From Imperialibacter sp964351395 (GTDB lineage Bacteria > Bacteroidota > Bacteroidia > Cytophagales > Cyclobacteriaceae): a stretch of 64,000 nucleotides of DNA. The stretch lies in assembly GCA_964351395.1 (NCBI GenBank), contig CAYGOF010000017.1:46236-110235 (forward strand), written 5' to 3'. Below the pieces are notes generated by a model that saw only the letters and a list, made by a program, of their open reading frames with translations, was not told the DNA's origin and searched no databases. A program made the position numbers and the translations under genes. Shown piece by piece: positions 51,917-61,390 of this stretch; within the stretch, counting starts at the first letter, position 1; each line of letters starts with the position of its first letter.

Positions 51917-52350
51917 TATCTATGATAGTTATAGGGTGAAACAATATTGCAGCAGTCGCCTACAACAAGGCTCCCGCCAATTCACCCTCAATAAATTCAT
52001 TTTTTGCCTAAAAATGAAGTTTTATTCAATGCGGACCACGATTTTAATTTGAACGGCAACCTGGATTTTCACCTTAGTGAGCCTTACTCTCCCTCAGTCT
52101 GTTGACGGTTTCGTAAATAATTAGCCCTTGAATTATGAAGTTTTTAAAAATACACACCATGGCTATTTGAGTCATCATTTATTTTGGCTGTTAGCCCCTA
52201 TTTTGCTTATCTTTCCTAAGCTTTTCTGAGCAGTACATTATACGACACCCCTTTTATTTTATGTTCCCGGCGGGGACAATTCAGGCATTGACAGAAGCAT
52301 GCTCAGGCTTTCTGCAACATCTCGTTCATTAATAAACCTGTAATAAAAGG
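51917..52350. other. Intergenic region without recognised feature
   Basis: 434 bp between divergent genes. No credible frame or repeat was seen. TATCTTTC (near 52207) resembles a -7 element for the downstream gene, but the support is weak. Confidence 0.35.
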
Positions 52351-53538
52351 ATGGAAAAGACAACCAATCTTAATCGTAGATCTTGGCTGAAGTTTAGTGC
52401 TTTAGCAGCTGGCGGAGTAGTAACAAGTGCTGCATTCCCCACATTTGCCAATAGCAAGCCCGCTTTTGGTATGAAACCTTATCAGGGCAAGTACCATTTA
52501 ATGGAAAACTACCATGTAGAAATGGCGGCAAGGCCGGAAATGAAGGCGAGGCTGCTTGCCAATGAAAACCCATGGGGGCCTTCCAAGAAAGCGGTTGCCG
52601 CAATTGCAGCGAGTGCGTCAATGGGCAACAGGTATGTGTACAACAGCTCAGCGAAAATGGTCGACTTCCTTGCTGAAAAAGAAGGTGTATCTAAAGATTC
52701 GATTCTTCTATCGCCTGGTTCAACGGATATCCTTGAGAAGATTGCTTTCTCTTTATTTATGAAAGGTGGCAATATTGTATCAGCCGACCCTAGCTACATG
52801 TCGATGATCAGAACGACTGAGGCGATAGGTGGTACCTGGAAGAACGTTCCATTAAAGGCCGACTATTCCCATGACCTTGATGCCATGGCTGCAGCCATCG
52901 ATAGCGACACCAAAATGGTATACATCTGCAACCCTAACAATCCAACGGGCACTTTAACGCCAATAAGTGAAATCAAAGCATTCTGTAAGAAAGTATCGTC
53001 CAAAGTACCGGTATTCATCGATGAGGCCTACCTGGAACTGCTTGACGACCCTGATGCTAACACAGCGGTGGGCCTTATCAATGAAGGATATGATGTCATC
53101 GTATGTCGCACTTTTTCTAAGATCCATGGCATGGCTGGTCTGCGTTTAGGTTACATGGCTGCCACTGAAGAAAGAGTGGCCAGCATCAAAAGCATGGTGA
53201 GAACAGAAATGGGCATTAGCGTCACTTCGCTGGAAGGCGGCATGGCCAGTTTGGCTGACCTTGAGTTCCAGGAGTTCACCAGAAAGCACAACAAAGAAAA
53301 CAGAGAGTATGTGTTTGAAGAACTGAAGAAAGCGGGAATGAACCCGATTCCTTCTTACACAAGCTTTATCCTATTCCCTATCCAGGTCCCTACCAAGGAC
53401 TTCCTCACCCAGTTTATGGACAAAGGAGTAGGCATTAGAGGCTTCGAAATCAACGGTAAGCCCTATGCCAGAGTAAGTATGGGTACGATGGAGGAAGTAA
53501 AGCTATTTACAAAGAGCCTCAACGAAATCGTCAGCTAG
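52351..53538 (+). CDS. Tat-exported aminotransferase (HisC-like, fold-type I PLP)
   Basis: 395 residues. The N-terminus has a twin-arginine signal (NRRSWLKFSALAAGGVVTSA), so the folded enzyme should be exported. The rest resembles histidinol-phosphate aminotransferase: NENPWGPSKKAVAAI, LSPGSTDILEKIAF, CNPNNPTGTL, FIDEAYLELL, and the PLP Lys in CRTFSKIHGMAGLRLGYMAA. Export of a PLP enzyme is uncommon; it may act on amino acids or a periplasmic amino donor. It is not in the his block. Confidence 0.87.
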   Translation: MEKTTNLNRRSWLKFSALAAGGVVTSAAFPTFANSKPAFGMKPYQGKYHLMENYHVEMAARPEMKARLLANENPWGPSKKAVAAIAASASMGNRYVYNSSAKMVDFLAEKEGVSKDSILLSPGSTDILEKIAFSLFMKGGNIVSADPSYMSMIRTTEAIGGTWKNVPLKADYSHDLDAMAAAIDSDTKMVYICNPNNPTGTLTPISEIKAFCKKVSSKVPVFIDEAYLELLDDPDANTAVGLINEGYDVIVCRTFSKIHGMAGLRLGYMAATEERVASIKSMVRTEMGISVTSLEGGMASLADLEFQEFTRKHNKENREYVFEELKKAGMNPIPSYTSFILFPIQVPTKDFLTQFMDKGVGIRGFEINGKPYARVSMGTMEEVKLFTKSLNEIVS

Positions 53539-53680
53539 GTGATGATGTGTTAGCTGCCCGGGCTGAGTTTCCGGCATTCTCAGCGAGTGCCCGCCACAAC
53601 GGCCCGGGGCAGCGCCCACATTGGCCCTCTTCACTTAAATCAAACACCGACAAGCAAGCACAAAACATTTCGGTTTGTTC

Positions 53681-54796
53681 ATGAATTCAGCTATTACCAA
53701 AACCATTTCCTTTCTACTGCTCATTGCCATTGGCTATTTTCTTCAAAAGAAAATACAAGGCAAAGACAAAAAAGATGGGATAAAGACATTGATACTAAGC
53801 CTGGCACTTCCAGCCACAATTTTCGTTGCACTTTTAAAAATTGAATTCGCCTGGGAAATGATCATCGTGCCCGTGCTGGCAATTGGTTTCAATTTTTTAA
53901 TGTATTTCCTGGTCAGCCATTTGCCCCTTCCCTCGCTATTCAATGTGAAGGAAGAGCAATACAGAACACTTATCATGCTACTGCCCTCGCTGGCTCCCGG
54001 GCTGTCACTATTTCCATTTATCATGGAATATCATGGGGAGGCACCGCTAGCTCTAGGAGCACTAGCCGATGTAGGCAACAAAGTATTTGTGCTAATTATT
54101 CTCTACAGCATTGCCATGAAATGGTATTTTGACCGAAACGAAATTGGCAATCGCAATACATCAGAAAAGCTTAAAAGCCTGTTCAAATCGATGTTGGAAG
54201 AGCCAGTGAATATGGTCATTCTGGTGGCTGTGGTGATGCTTGGTTTCGGACTTAACTTCGAGTCTTTACCCACTTTTCTGCAGACAACCATCGACCGAAT
54301 GAGCCTTATGATGACTCCCTTGATCCTGCTGTTTATTGGGATTTCAATCAAGCTCACCTGGCAGCAGGTAAAGGCCATCTTCTCCTTTTTATTCTTTCGG
54401 TCGGCCATTGCCTTTCTTATCAGTGGAATCTTACTGTTATTGCTGCCGGTCTCCGATGTACCTACCATGATTCTTATTGTGGTGTTTCCTCAGAGCGCCT
54501 GTAGTTTTTGGCCCTTTTCCCATATGGCCGCCGTAAATAGCCTTGAAAGCGCCCAGGAGCATCCAATCCGCCCACGTACCTTCGATCTCGATTTTGGCAT
54601 GAACGCACTTGCTTGCTCGCTGCCTTTTTCGGTGGTACTTATCCTTACCGTATATGTATTTGAAGACTTCTTCGTACAGCCTGCCAACGTCTTCCTTGCC
54701 TCAGGCGTGTTCATTGCGCTTGCTGCCCTTCCTATTTTGTTTGCTACCCGCTGGATAAAAGCCTATTCAAGCAGATTAGCAGAAGAGAGAAGTTAA
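53681..54796 (+). CDS. AEC (auxin efflux carrier) family transporter
   Basis: 371 residues from the ATG at 53681 (two codons after the ATG at 53675). About ten hydrophobic helices in two five-helix repeats, with LSLALPATIFVALLKIEF and LIFFRSAIAFLISGILLLLL-type segments. Family members carry organic acids or small amphipathic compounds. It follows the exported aminotransferase gene by about 140 bp. Confidence 0.75.
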   Translation: MNSAITKTISFLLLIAIGYFLQKKIQGKDKKDGIKTLILSLALPATIFVALLKIEFAWEMIIVPVLAIGFNFLMYFLVSHLPLPSLFNVKEEQYRTLIMLLPSLAPGLSLFPFIMEYHGEAPLALGALADVGNKVFVLIILYSIAMKWYFDRNEIGNRNTSEKLKSLFKSMLEEPVNMVILVAVVMLGFGLNFESLPTFLQTTIDRMSLMMTPLILLFIGISIKLTWQQVKAIFSFLFFRSAIAFLISGILLLLLPVSDVPTMILIVVFPQSACSFWPFSHMAAVNSLESAQEHPIRPRTFDLDFGMNALACSLPFSVVLILTVYVFEDFFVQPANVFLASGVFIALAALPILFATRWIKAYSSRLAEERS

Positions 54797-54931
54797 AAAA
54801 AAACGACTGATCTAAAGTCTGACAAGCAAAAAATCGTGGGACTTTACACTTGACTGTGCTGCAGTCTATAAAATCTTAAGATAAAGCACTAAACTTGCGC
54901 TGGCTATCGTAGCTGGTGACAAGGAAAAACA

Positions 54932-55756
54932 ATGATCAAAAAAATCAATAAGCATTCTCTGATCCTCTCGAGAAGACTCCGTCAACAAAAAGAGTTAGAA
55001 AGGCTGGCCAGTTATGAAAATGAAGCATTAAAGGCAGTGGTGGCTTCCTTTGTTTCGGCGAAAAGTAAGCGTGGCAGTGCAGAAGACCGGAAAGCCTTCG
55101 CTGCCTGCGAGGCCTACAGAAGCAAATTACTCAGCAACACCACTGAAATCTCTTACGCCATTTTTGGGTCTAACGACACTGCTCTGGTGCGTGATATCTG
55201 CAAAAAGGCAGCCTCCAGCAAGGAATGGTGCGAGTTCCTATATTTCATCGCGAAAGGTGTCGATGCTCCTTTCGTATTGGAAATTGGCACTAACCTGGGC
55301 ATATCCGGAAGCTATATTATTGAGGCGATCAAGCACAAAAAGGCTGGTAAATTCATCACCATGGAGGGGCTTCCCCAGCTTTGCGACATATCATCCAAAC
55401 AATTTTCGGCAATTTCCGGAGGCTTTCCTTTCCACGTTAAGCAGGGGCTTTACGACCAGACATTTCCTGAGGTTTTGGCTGAGGACCTGAAATTCAACCT
55501 GGCATTCATCGACGGCAACCACAAAAAAGAACCAACACTTGAGTATTTTCAACAGCTTAAGTTGAAAAGTAGCTCACCTGCCATATTTATCTTTGATGAC
55601 ATCAATTGGAGCGATGAAATGAAAGAGGCCTGGGAATTGATCAAACAAGACAGCGATGTCAACTACTTGATTGACCTTTATGAACAAGGCATTGCGATCA
55701 TTGACAAAGCTGACAGCAATAAACATGTTGGGTTTCAGCTGCACCTGGCCTACTGA
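54932..55756 (+). CDS. Class I SAM-dependent methyltransferase
   Basis: 274 residues. The SAM motif is PFVLEIGTNLGISGSYIIEA, with acidic FITMEG and FNLAFIDGNHKKEPTLEYFQ, and FIFDDINWSDEMKEAWELI. This matches the O-methyltransferase-type (Methyltransf_24) group. An N-terminal helical segment of about 95 residues precedes the SAM domain. The substrate is unknown. Confidence 0.8.
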   Translation: MIKKINKHSLILSRRLRQQKELERLASYENEALKAVVASFVSAKSKRGSAEDRKAFAACEAYRSKLLSNTTEISYAIFGSNDTALVRDICKKAASSKEWCEFLYFIAKGVDAPFVLEIGTNLGISGSYIIEAIKHKKAGKFITMEGLPQLCDISSKQFSAISGGFPFHVKQGLYDQTFPEVLAEDLKFNLAFIDGNHKKEPTLEYFQQLKLKSSSPAIFIFDDINWSDEMKEAWELIKQDSDVNYLIDLYEQGIAIIDKADSNKHVGFQLHLAY

Positions 55757-55921
55757 TCGACTGGTGGTTTTTGTGGCTTTAGATTGCGCTTATTACTTCT
55801 AATGAGTCTCTTTTTCGCTGGTCACAATGAATAAGGTAGGCTACGATTTACCCTACCACTATTTGAAAAAAATGGCTGACTTTTCCAAGCAGTGTCTGCT
55901 AATTTGTTAGGCGCTGAGAAG

Positions 55922-57346
55922 CTAGCCTCCAAGTTTTTCACATACCGTCTGCAACGCCTTCTCGTCACCCACATTGCCAGGAAAAACTACATAAATTATT
56001 CCCGGAAACTTACTTTCTCCTTGTAACCTCCACGCAGGCACGCCAGGTATGATCGGGCCTAAGACCGTCGCCTTTTGAACCAAGAGCCCCTTTGTGGCCA
56101 GGTCACTTGAGGTGATACCTCCTTTAGCGACGATAAATTTTGGTCGGACAGTGATGCCTTGCATAATCGCCACAAGAAAGCCAGATACTACGGCGCTGAT
56201 TTTAAGGCTACTATCAGCATCGATGCCTTTTTCCAATCGGCGACTGGTATGTATGACTACATCCTCCCCAGCACCTAACCAGGCATCGACCTGGCGACTT
56301 ATGGTATTGGTCATTCCCTGTTTATCCTTTGATTGAAGTAAACCGCTTACATCAACTTCCAACACTCGTTGTTTTCCATGATTCAGCAAATACCCTAACT
56401 GACCGGTTGTTTTAGGCACGTGCGAGCCTACTACTACCAGTGATCCGTTGAATGACGTTGTCTCTTCCTTTGAAGGAACATAAATTTTGCCAGATACCAT
56501 TCCAGCTCTTAAAGGCACAAAAGTGGCTGATGTACGGTACAAAAACTTCTTTCCGGTTTTTTCCGCCAGCATAAGGCCCATCACCCCTACTTCCAGGTCG
56601 CGGTAGCTGGCAGCGTTGATTACACATACTGAACCGGCAGCACAGGATTTCAGCTTCTCTGCGACAACATGCGGACCACCAATCCGCAGGTCTTCGATGG
56701 ACACCGAATTGACTTCCGACGCTTTGATCTGTCCTCTTGTTTTTTCCTCCACCCATCCCTTAAGGTTGGCATGCTGATACCCAAACGACGCATCTCTAGC
56801 GAAGGGCGTGTCAGACACTGGCACCAGCTCCTCATTTTCAACGATGTAATGCACATCATCCATCGTATACCTGGCCCCCTCTATAAAAGCTGGCACCAAC
56901 ACTGTGACTGCTCCTTTTAGGCCAAGGGTTTCAGCTACGGCATCAACTTCTGCTGGAAAATGCCCTCTCAGCGTAGAATCGCTGCGACTTACCACTACTA
57001 CCTCTCTTTTGCTTCTTGCAACTGCCTCTTTTAGGTTCAAACCTATTTCCCTGGCAAGATCGACCGCTTCAGATACTGGCAGACTTCTGGAATTGGTGAG
57101 CATATAAAGTACCGATGGTTGCTTAGTGAGTTCATCGACAATGAGCTCAACCTCCCAGGATGTAAGAACCATTACATCGTAACAGGTCTGTGTGCCTGTT
57201 GGGTCATCATCAAGCACTATAATGGTTTTTTTGCTTTGCAAAAATTCCTTGCGAATGCCAGGCAGGAGATCATCGAAATACTCCGGTGGCAATTGATTTA
57301 ATTTTCGGTTTACGTTTTCGTACATCGCTCGGCTCGGTTCAACCAC
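55922..57346 (-). CDS. Four-carbon acid sugar kinase (DUF1537/OtnK-like)
   Basis: 474 residues. N-terminal KTIIVLDDDPTGTQTCYDVM with the Asp-rich motif, VVVSRSDSTLRGHFPAEVDA, VLVPAFIEGARYTMDDVHY and the C-terminal FIVAKGGITSSDLATKGLLV. Characterised relatives phosphorylate D-erythronate, D-threonate and similar C4 acid sugars. Divergent by about 90 bp from a dehydrogenase and a GntP permease that fit the same pathway. Confidence 0.9.
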   Translation of the reverse strand: MVEPSRAMYENVNRKLNQLPPEYFDDLLPGIRKEFLQSKKTIIVLDDDPTGTQTCYDVMVLTSWEVELIVDELTKQPSVLYMLTNSRSLPVSEAVDLAREIGLNLKEAVARSKREVVVVSRSDSTLRGHFPAEVDAVAETLGLKGAVTVLVPAFIEGARYTMDDVHYIVENEELVPVSDTPFARDASFGYQHANLKGWVEEKTRGQIKASEVNSVSIEDLRIGGPHVVAEKLKSCAAGSVCVINAASYRDLEVGVMGLMLAEKTGKKFLYRTSATFVPLRAGMVSGKIYVPSKEETTSFNGSLVVVGSHVPKTTGQLGYLLNHGKQRVLEVDVSGLLQSKDKQGMTNTISRQVDAWLGAGEDVVIHTSRRLEKGIDADSSLKISAVVSGFLVAIMQGITVRPKFIVAKGGITSSDLATKGLLVQKATVLGPIIPGVPAWRLQGESKFPGIIYVVFPGNVGDEKALQTVCEKLGG

Positions 57347-57438
57347 TCAAATAAGCTTTGTAGGTGGTGGGGTAATTAATTTATTGTTTACCTTTTTAGT
57401 TCGAATAAATCAATCTGATTTTAACAAGCCCTGAATCT

Positions 57439-58395
57439 ATGCAAATTATCATTACCGGAGGAGCAGGTTTCCTTGGCCAGCGCCTTGCAAAAGCAATTCT
57501 GGACAGTAGCTTATCCTTTGATGAATTGTTGCTGGTAGACATTGTAATGCCTCCTCATCCGGAAAATGACAGCCGGGTTAATTGCCTTCTAATGGATCTT
57601 TCTGAAGAAGGAGCGGCCCTATCGATCATCTCCAAAAAGACAAGCATAGTCTTTCATCTTGCTGCTGTGGTTAGCAGCCATGCAGAAAAAGACTTTGACC
57701 TGGGATGGAAAGTCAATATGGACATAACCCGTCTACTGCTGGAAGCCTGCAGGCATCAAAAGCCTGGGATCAGGTTTATATTTTCCAGCTCAATAGCGGT
57801 GTTTGGCGGTGACCTGCCTGCTACGGTGCTCGACACTACTGCACTCACGCCCCGTTCTTCCTATGGAGCTCAAAAAGCCATTGGCGAGCTAATGGTGAAT
57901 GATTACTCCAGAAAAGGATTTGTTGATGGCAGGGTGCTTCGCTTGCCCACTATATGTGTGCGCCCGGGCAAACCCAACCTGGCCGCCTCTTCTTTTGTTA
58001 GCAGCATCATTCGGGAACCCATTAATGGAGAAGAAGCCATTTGCCCCGTCTCCACAGATTTAGCGCTTTGGTTCTCGAGCCCTGATACCGTAATAAAAAA
58101 TTTGTTGCATGCTGCTGTACTAGAAGCAGAAGCCTTCGGTAGCTGGAGGACCGTTAACCTACCCGGCGTCAGTATCAAAGTGCAGCAAATGCTCGACTCG
58201 CTGGAACGTAACTGCGGGAAAGCCACCCTGGCAAGGGTACAGTTCAAACCAGACCCAGCCATCAATGCTATTGTGAGCAGCTGGCCTGCCGCCATCGACA
58301 ATACCAGAGGGCTGTCACTAGGCTTCGCTGTCGATGGGGAATTCGATACGTTCGTCACCCAGTTTATTGCTTCCAACAAGCAGCCCAACGAATGA
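57439..58395 (+). CDS. NAD-dependent epimerase/dehydratase, D-erythronate dehydrogenase-like
   Basis: 318 residues, extended SDR. The NAD fold is QIIITGGAGFLGQRLAKAIL, with FHLAAVVSSHAEKDFDLGWK and the Ser-Tyr-Lys triad in IFSSSIAVFGG and SSYGAQKAIGELMVNDYSRK. Relatives such as DenD oxidise D-erythronate to the 2-keto acid. It overlaps the GntP gene by 4 bp, consistent with one operon. DenD identity is inferred from context. Confidence 0.82.
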   Translation: MQIIITGGAGFLGQRLAKAILDSSLSFDELLLVDIVMPPHPENDSRVNCLLMDLSEEGAALSIISKKTSIVFHLAAVVSSHAEKDFDLGWKVNMDITRLLLEACRHQKPGIRFIFSSSIAVFGGDLPATVLDTTALTPRSSYGAQKAIGELMVNDYSRKGFVDGRVLRLPTICVRPGKPNLAASSFVSSIIREPINGEEAICPVSTDLALWFSSPDTVIKNLLHAAVLEAEAFGSWRTVNLPGVSIKVQQMLDSLERNCGKATLARVQFKPDPAINAIVSSWPAAIDNTRGLSLGFAVDGEFDTFVTQFIASNKQPNE

Positions 58396-59849
58396 GCGAC
58401 CTTAGTATTCCGATCATCGGCCTGGCGGTAGCCGTTTTTGTATTGATTTTACTGGTGCTGCGCACAAAAGTACATCCGCTCATTGCCATGATTGTGGCTG
58501 CTTGCGTGGCAGGTATCACGGGCGGATTATCCGTTAATGAGACCCTTGACGCCATCACCAAAGGTTTTGGAGCCACATTGGGCACCATTGGTATTGTGAT
58601 CGGACTTGGGGTGATGATGGGGCGAATCCTGGAAGTATCGGGGGCAGCCGAACAAATCGCCTATTCCTTTATCAAGTGGCTGGGGAATCGAAGAGAAGAA
58701 TGGGCACTCGCCCTCACCGGCTACCTGGTGAGCATCCCCATCTTTGTGGATTCTGCTTTTGTGATCCTCTACCCTATCGCCAAAGCGCTGGCGCAAAAAG
58801 GCAATCGATCATTACTCACGCTGGGCGTTGCATTGGCTGGCGGCCTTATCGTGACCCATACTATGGTGCCGCCCACTCCGGGGCCATTGGGCGTGGCGGG
58901 GCTTTTTGGTGTAGACATTGGCGCCATGATGCTGCTGGGTATAGCGCTGGCCCTCCCGTGCACCCTGGCAATTGTGTGGTATGCGCAGTGGCTTGGCGGA
59001 AAATACCCGGGCTTTGTCGCCAAAGTTCCAGAAGAAGACCTGAAGTCCACCCATGCTGATTACTTGAAAGAAAAAGAGACCAAACCCCTCCCCGGTCTAA
59101 GCAAGTCGTTACTTCCCATTCTTGTGCCGATAGGACTTATTTTTCTCAAGGCACTGTTCAACCTGTTTCCGTCCCTCTCCGTTTCTGACGGCCTCACGCT
59201 ATCGTGGGTATTGCAGGTAGTCGCTTTTGCCGGTTCACCAGTCATAGCCCTATGCATAAGCACCCTGATTGCCGTTTACACGCTAGTGCCTCATCTCAAC
59301 CGACACGAGACATCGGAACGACTGGAGGAAGGCCTCAAGTCGGCAGGCATTATACTAATGGTGACTGGCGCCGGAGGTGCCCTTGGTTTTGTAGTGAGGG
59401 AAAGTGGATCCGGTGCTCAGCTGGCGGCTTTGATGGCCAACCTCCCATTTTCTCCCATCATGATTCCTTTCTTCGTTGCCACTATCGTGAGGTTGATCCA
59501 AGGATCGGGAACCGTGGCCATGATCACTGCGGCATCTATCACAGCGCCTATTTTGGTCAATATACCTAGTGTTAATATGCTGTTTGCTGCCCAGGCTGCG
59601 GTAATTGGTTCCTTATTTTTCAGCTACTTCAACGACAGCTTTTTTTGGGTGGTCAATCGCATGATGGGCGTGGCCGACGTGAAGCTGCAACTCATGACAT
59701 GGTCGGTGCCCACCACCATCGCCTGGGCCATTGGTGGGGTTTTAATTGCATTGATCAATTTAGTCTTTGGTGCCAATGGCTCGCTGCTCGATCCGCTGAT
59801 TCCTATGGTGGGTTTGGGCGTGATGTGGGTGGTGATACGGAGGAAGTGA
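58392..59849 (+). CDS. GntP family gluconate-type permease
   Basis: 485 residues with about 12 membrane helices. Typical segments are FGATLGTIGIVIGLGVMMGR, LVSIPIFVDSAFVILYPIAK, THTMVPPTPGPLGVAGLFGV and RLIQGSGTVAMITAASIT. Imports sugar acids with protons. It overlaps the dehydrogenase gene, and with the divergent kinase it forms an acid-sugar uptake and catabolism module. Confidence 0.93.
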   Translation: MSDLSIPIIGLAVAVFVLILLVLRTKVHPLIAMIVAACVAGITGGLSVNETLDAITKGFGATLGTIGIVIGLGVMMGRILEVSGAAEQIAYSFIKWLGNRREEWALALTGYLVSIPIFVDSAFVILYPIAKALAQKGNRSLLTLGVALAGGLIVTHTMVPPTPGPLGVAGLFGVDIGAMMLLGIALALPCTLAIVWYAQWLGGKYPGFVAKVPEEDLKSTHADYLKEKETKPLPGLSKSLLPILVPIGLIFLKALFNLFPSLSVSDGLTLSWVLQVVAFAGSPVIALCISTLIAVYTLVPHLNRHETSERLEEGLKSAGIILMVTGAGGALGFVVRESGSGAQLAALMANLPFSPIMIPFFVATIVRLIQGSGTVAMITAASITAPILVNIPSVNMLFAAQAAVIGSLFFSYFNDSFFWVVNRMMGVADVKLQLMTWSVPTTIAWAIGGVLIALINLVFGANGSLLDPLIPMVGLGVMWVVIRRK

Positions 59850-59941
59850 TGGATTTTGGCTATTTTAAGACCAGCACAATAGGGCCGTGCTTCATGTGTT
59901 TACAAGCAGGCTGGCGCTGAGCGCCCGTTCAATACTGAGGG

Positions 59942-60355
59942 TCATGCGCCTGCCCCTACTCGGCTCCATGGGTCGAACGGTTTGGTTGTCATGTACTCCT
60001 GCCATTGGATGATCAAGACTTTTTTGATAGTTCCACGCTCAATGATGGGCATATATCCATAATCGTATGAAAAGTAATAAGTGCCCGATTGGGTAGGGTA
60101 AATGGTAGTGAAAAGTTTGAAATCGAATTTGAGCTGGTCAAGAATGTCTTTTCTCACGGTAGCTTTGCCGGTTGGGCACAACGTATAAAGAATTTTTCTA
60201 TTCCGGCGGATAAGTTTGTTGGCTACCTGAATGTTTTTCTCCAGGGCTCCTTTATGACGGTTGTGGTAGGCATTTCGGCACTGGGCATCGCAAAAGCGTT
60301 TGTCCCACCTGCCTACCAGTGTTTCTCCACAATGCTGACAGTTGTTACTTAACAT
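59942..60355 (-). CDS. Zinc-ribbon protein divergent from the recombinase
   Basis: 137 residues. The N-terminus has four metal-binding Cys in CQHCGETLVGRWDKRFCDAQ and QCRNAYHNRH, forming a zinc ribbon. A basic segment (LIRRNRKILYTL) and a beta-rich C-terminal part (YYFSYDYGYMPIIERGTIKK) follow. Such small proteins are frequent in Bacteroidota. It is divergent from the tyrosine recombinase, with 20-bp tandem repeats between their starts; a regulatory link is possible but unproven. Confidence 0.7.
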   Translation of the reverse strand: MLSNNCQHCGETLVGRWDKRFCDAQCRNAYHNRHKGALEKNIQVANKLIRRNRKILYTLCPTGKATVRKDILDQLKFDFKLFTTIYPTQSGTYYFSYDYGYMPIIERGTIKKVLIIQWQEYMTTKPFDPWSRVGAGA

Positions 60356-60367
60356 AATAAGCGTTTT

Positions 60368-60407
60368 TATAAATACTTATAAACGTATATAAATGCTTAT
60401 AAACATA
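60368..60407. repeat. Tandem 20-bp repeats in the divergent gap
   Basis: Two copies of TATAAATnCTTATAAACnTA, at 60368-60387 and 60388-60407, differ at two positions. An inverted, partial ATAAGCGTTTTTAT precedes them. They lie between the Zn-ribbon ATG (60355) and the recombinase ATG (60435) and so are candidate operators for one or both. Confidence 0.65.
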
Positions 60408-60434
60408 CTTAAGGTAGAAATATTCTCTCTATTT

Positions 60435-61358
60435 ATGTCTATGAAGACTCAACAAACAATCATTTACCATCCGACGGCACACGGCAGCAAGCTACCTGCC
60501 CGGCTGGCCGATCCGGTGGTAAAGGAATACAAGGACGCTTTGGCCCTGTTCAGACAAAAGCTGGTCATACGCCGGTACAGTGCATCGACGCTAAACACGT
60601 ATTTTTATATGTTCAGGGAGTTTCTAAAAGCCATGTACCCAATGTCCATCAGGCAGTTGAAGAAGGAAGACATACTTGCCTACCAGGAAATGCTGGTGAA
60701 AGAAAAAAACGTATCCTCTTCGTATCAAAACCAAAGCATCAATGCCATCAAATTTTACTTTGAAAAAGTAATGGGCATGCCCACCGAGTATTATCAGCTT
60801 GAGCGCCCGCTGAAAGAGCACAAACTGCCCACTGTATTCACCAAAGAACAAGTGGGGGCTATTTTGAGTAATTGCCACAATAACAAGCACAAGGCCATTC
60901 TCACGCTTATTTACTCGGCTGGCCTGAGAATTTCTGAGGCGGTCGATATGGAAATCAAAGACATTGATTCTGATAATATGCGTATCTGGATAAGGGGAGC
61001 CAAAGGCAAGAAGGACAGGCTCAGCGTACTATCGCCAAAAATGCTGGACTTGCTACGAAACTACTACCGGAAAGAAAGGCCAAAGCAATACCTTTTTGAA
61101 GGGCCTGCTCATGCGAAATACTCGGTGACCAGCATCAGGAATGTGTTTCACCGTGCCAAAAAGAAGGCGGGCGTAACAGCGCCCGGAACAGTACACACGC
61201 TAAGGCATTCATTTGCCACTCACCTGCTGGAAAATGGCACCAACCTCAGGTATATTCAGCAGCTACTTGGGCACGGCAGCAGCAAAACTACCGAGATTTA
61301 TACCCACGTGTGCAACACCAACCTGACGAACATCAGTAGCCCGCTTGATTCGTTATAA
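60435..61358 (+). CDS. Tyrosine recombinase of the integron-like array (XerC/D-type, no IntI insertion)
   Basis: 307 residues from the ATG at 60435 (MSMKTQQTI); the frame also opens at 60393 inside the tandem repeats. N-terminal core-binding domain (RRYSASTLNTYFYMFREFLK), then the catalytic domain: Arg in YSAGLRISEAVDM, Lys in RGAKGKKDRL, HTLRHSFATHLLENG, GHGSSKTTEIYTHV with the Tyr. The C-terminus ends SPLDSL, like the SPLDAL end of IntI. The alpha-helical insertion between the Lys and HxxR boxes that defines IntI is absent; the spacing is that of Xer. Its stop is 51 bp before the first cassette, in the same orientation. It likely recombines the array. Confidence 0.88.
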   Translation: MSMKTQQTIIYHPTAHGSKLPARLADPVVKEYKDALALFRQKLVIRRYSASTLNTYFYMFREFLKAMYPMSIRQLKKEDILAYQEMLVKEKNVSSSYQNQSINAIKFYFEKVMGMPTEYYQLERPLKEHKLPTVFTKEQVGAILSNCHNNKHKAILTLIYSAGLRISEAVDMEIKDIDSDNMRIWIRGAKGKKDRLSVLSPKMLDLLRNYYRKERPKQYLFEGPAHAKYSVTSIRNVFHRAKKKAGVTAPGTVHTLRHSFATHLLENGTNLRYIQQLLGHGSSKTTEIYTHVCNTNLTNISSPLDSL

Positions 61359-61390
61359 AAATGGCCTTAACTTAAATACGAAATAAGGAA

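Noticed and set aside
60435..61358. Recombinase as housekeeping XerC/XerD
   Set aside because: The gene is directly followed by cassette sites and has an IntI-like C-terminal end; still, the Xer-like spacing is stated as a caveat and not ignored.
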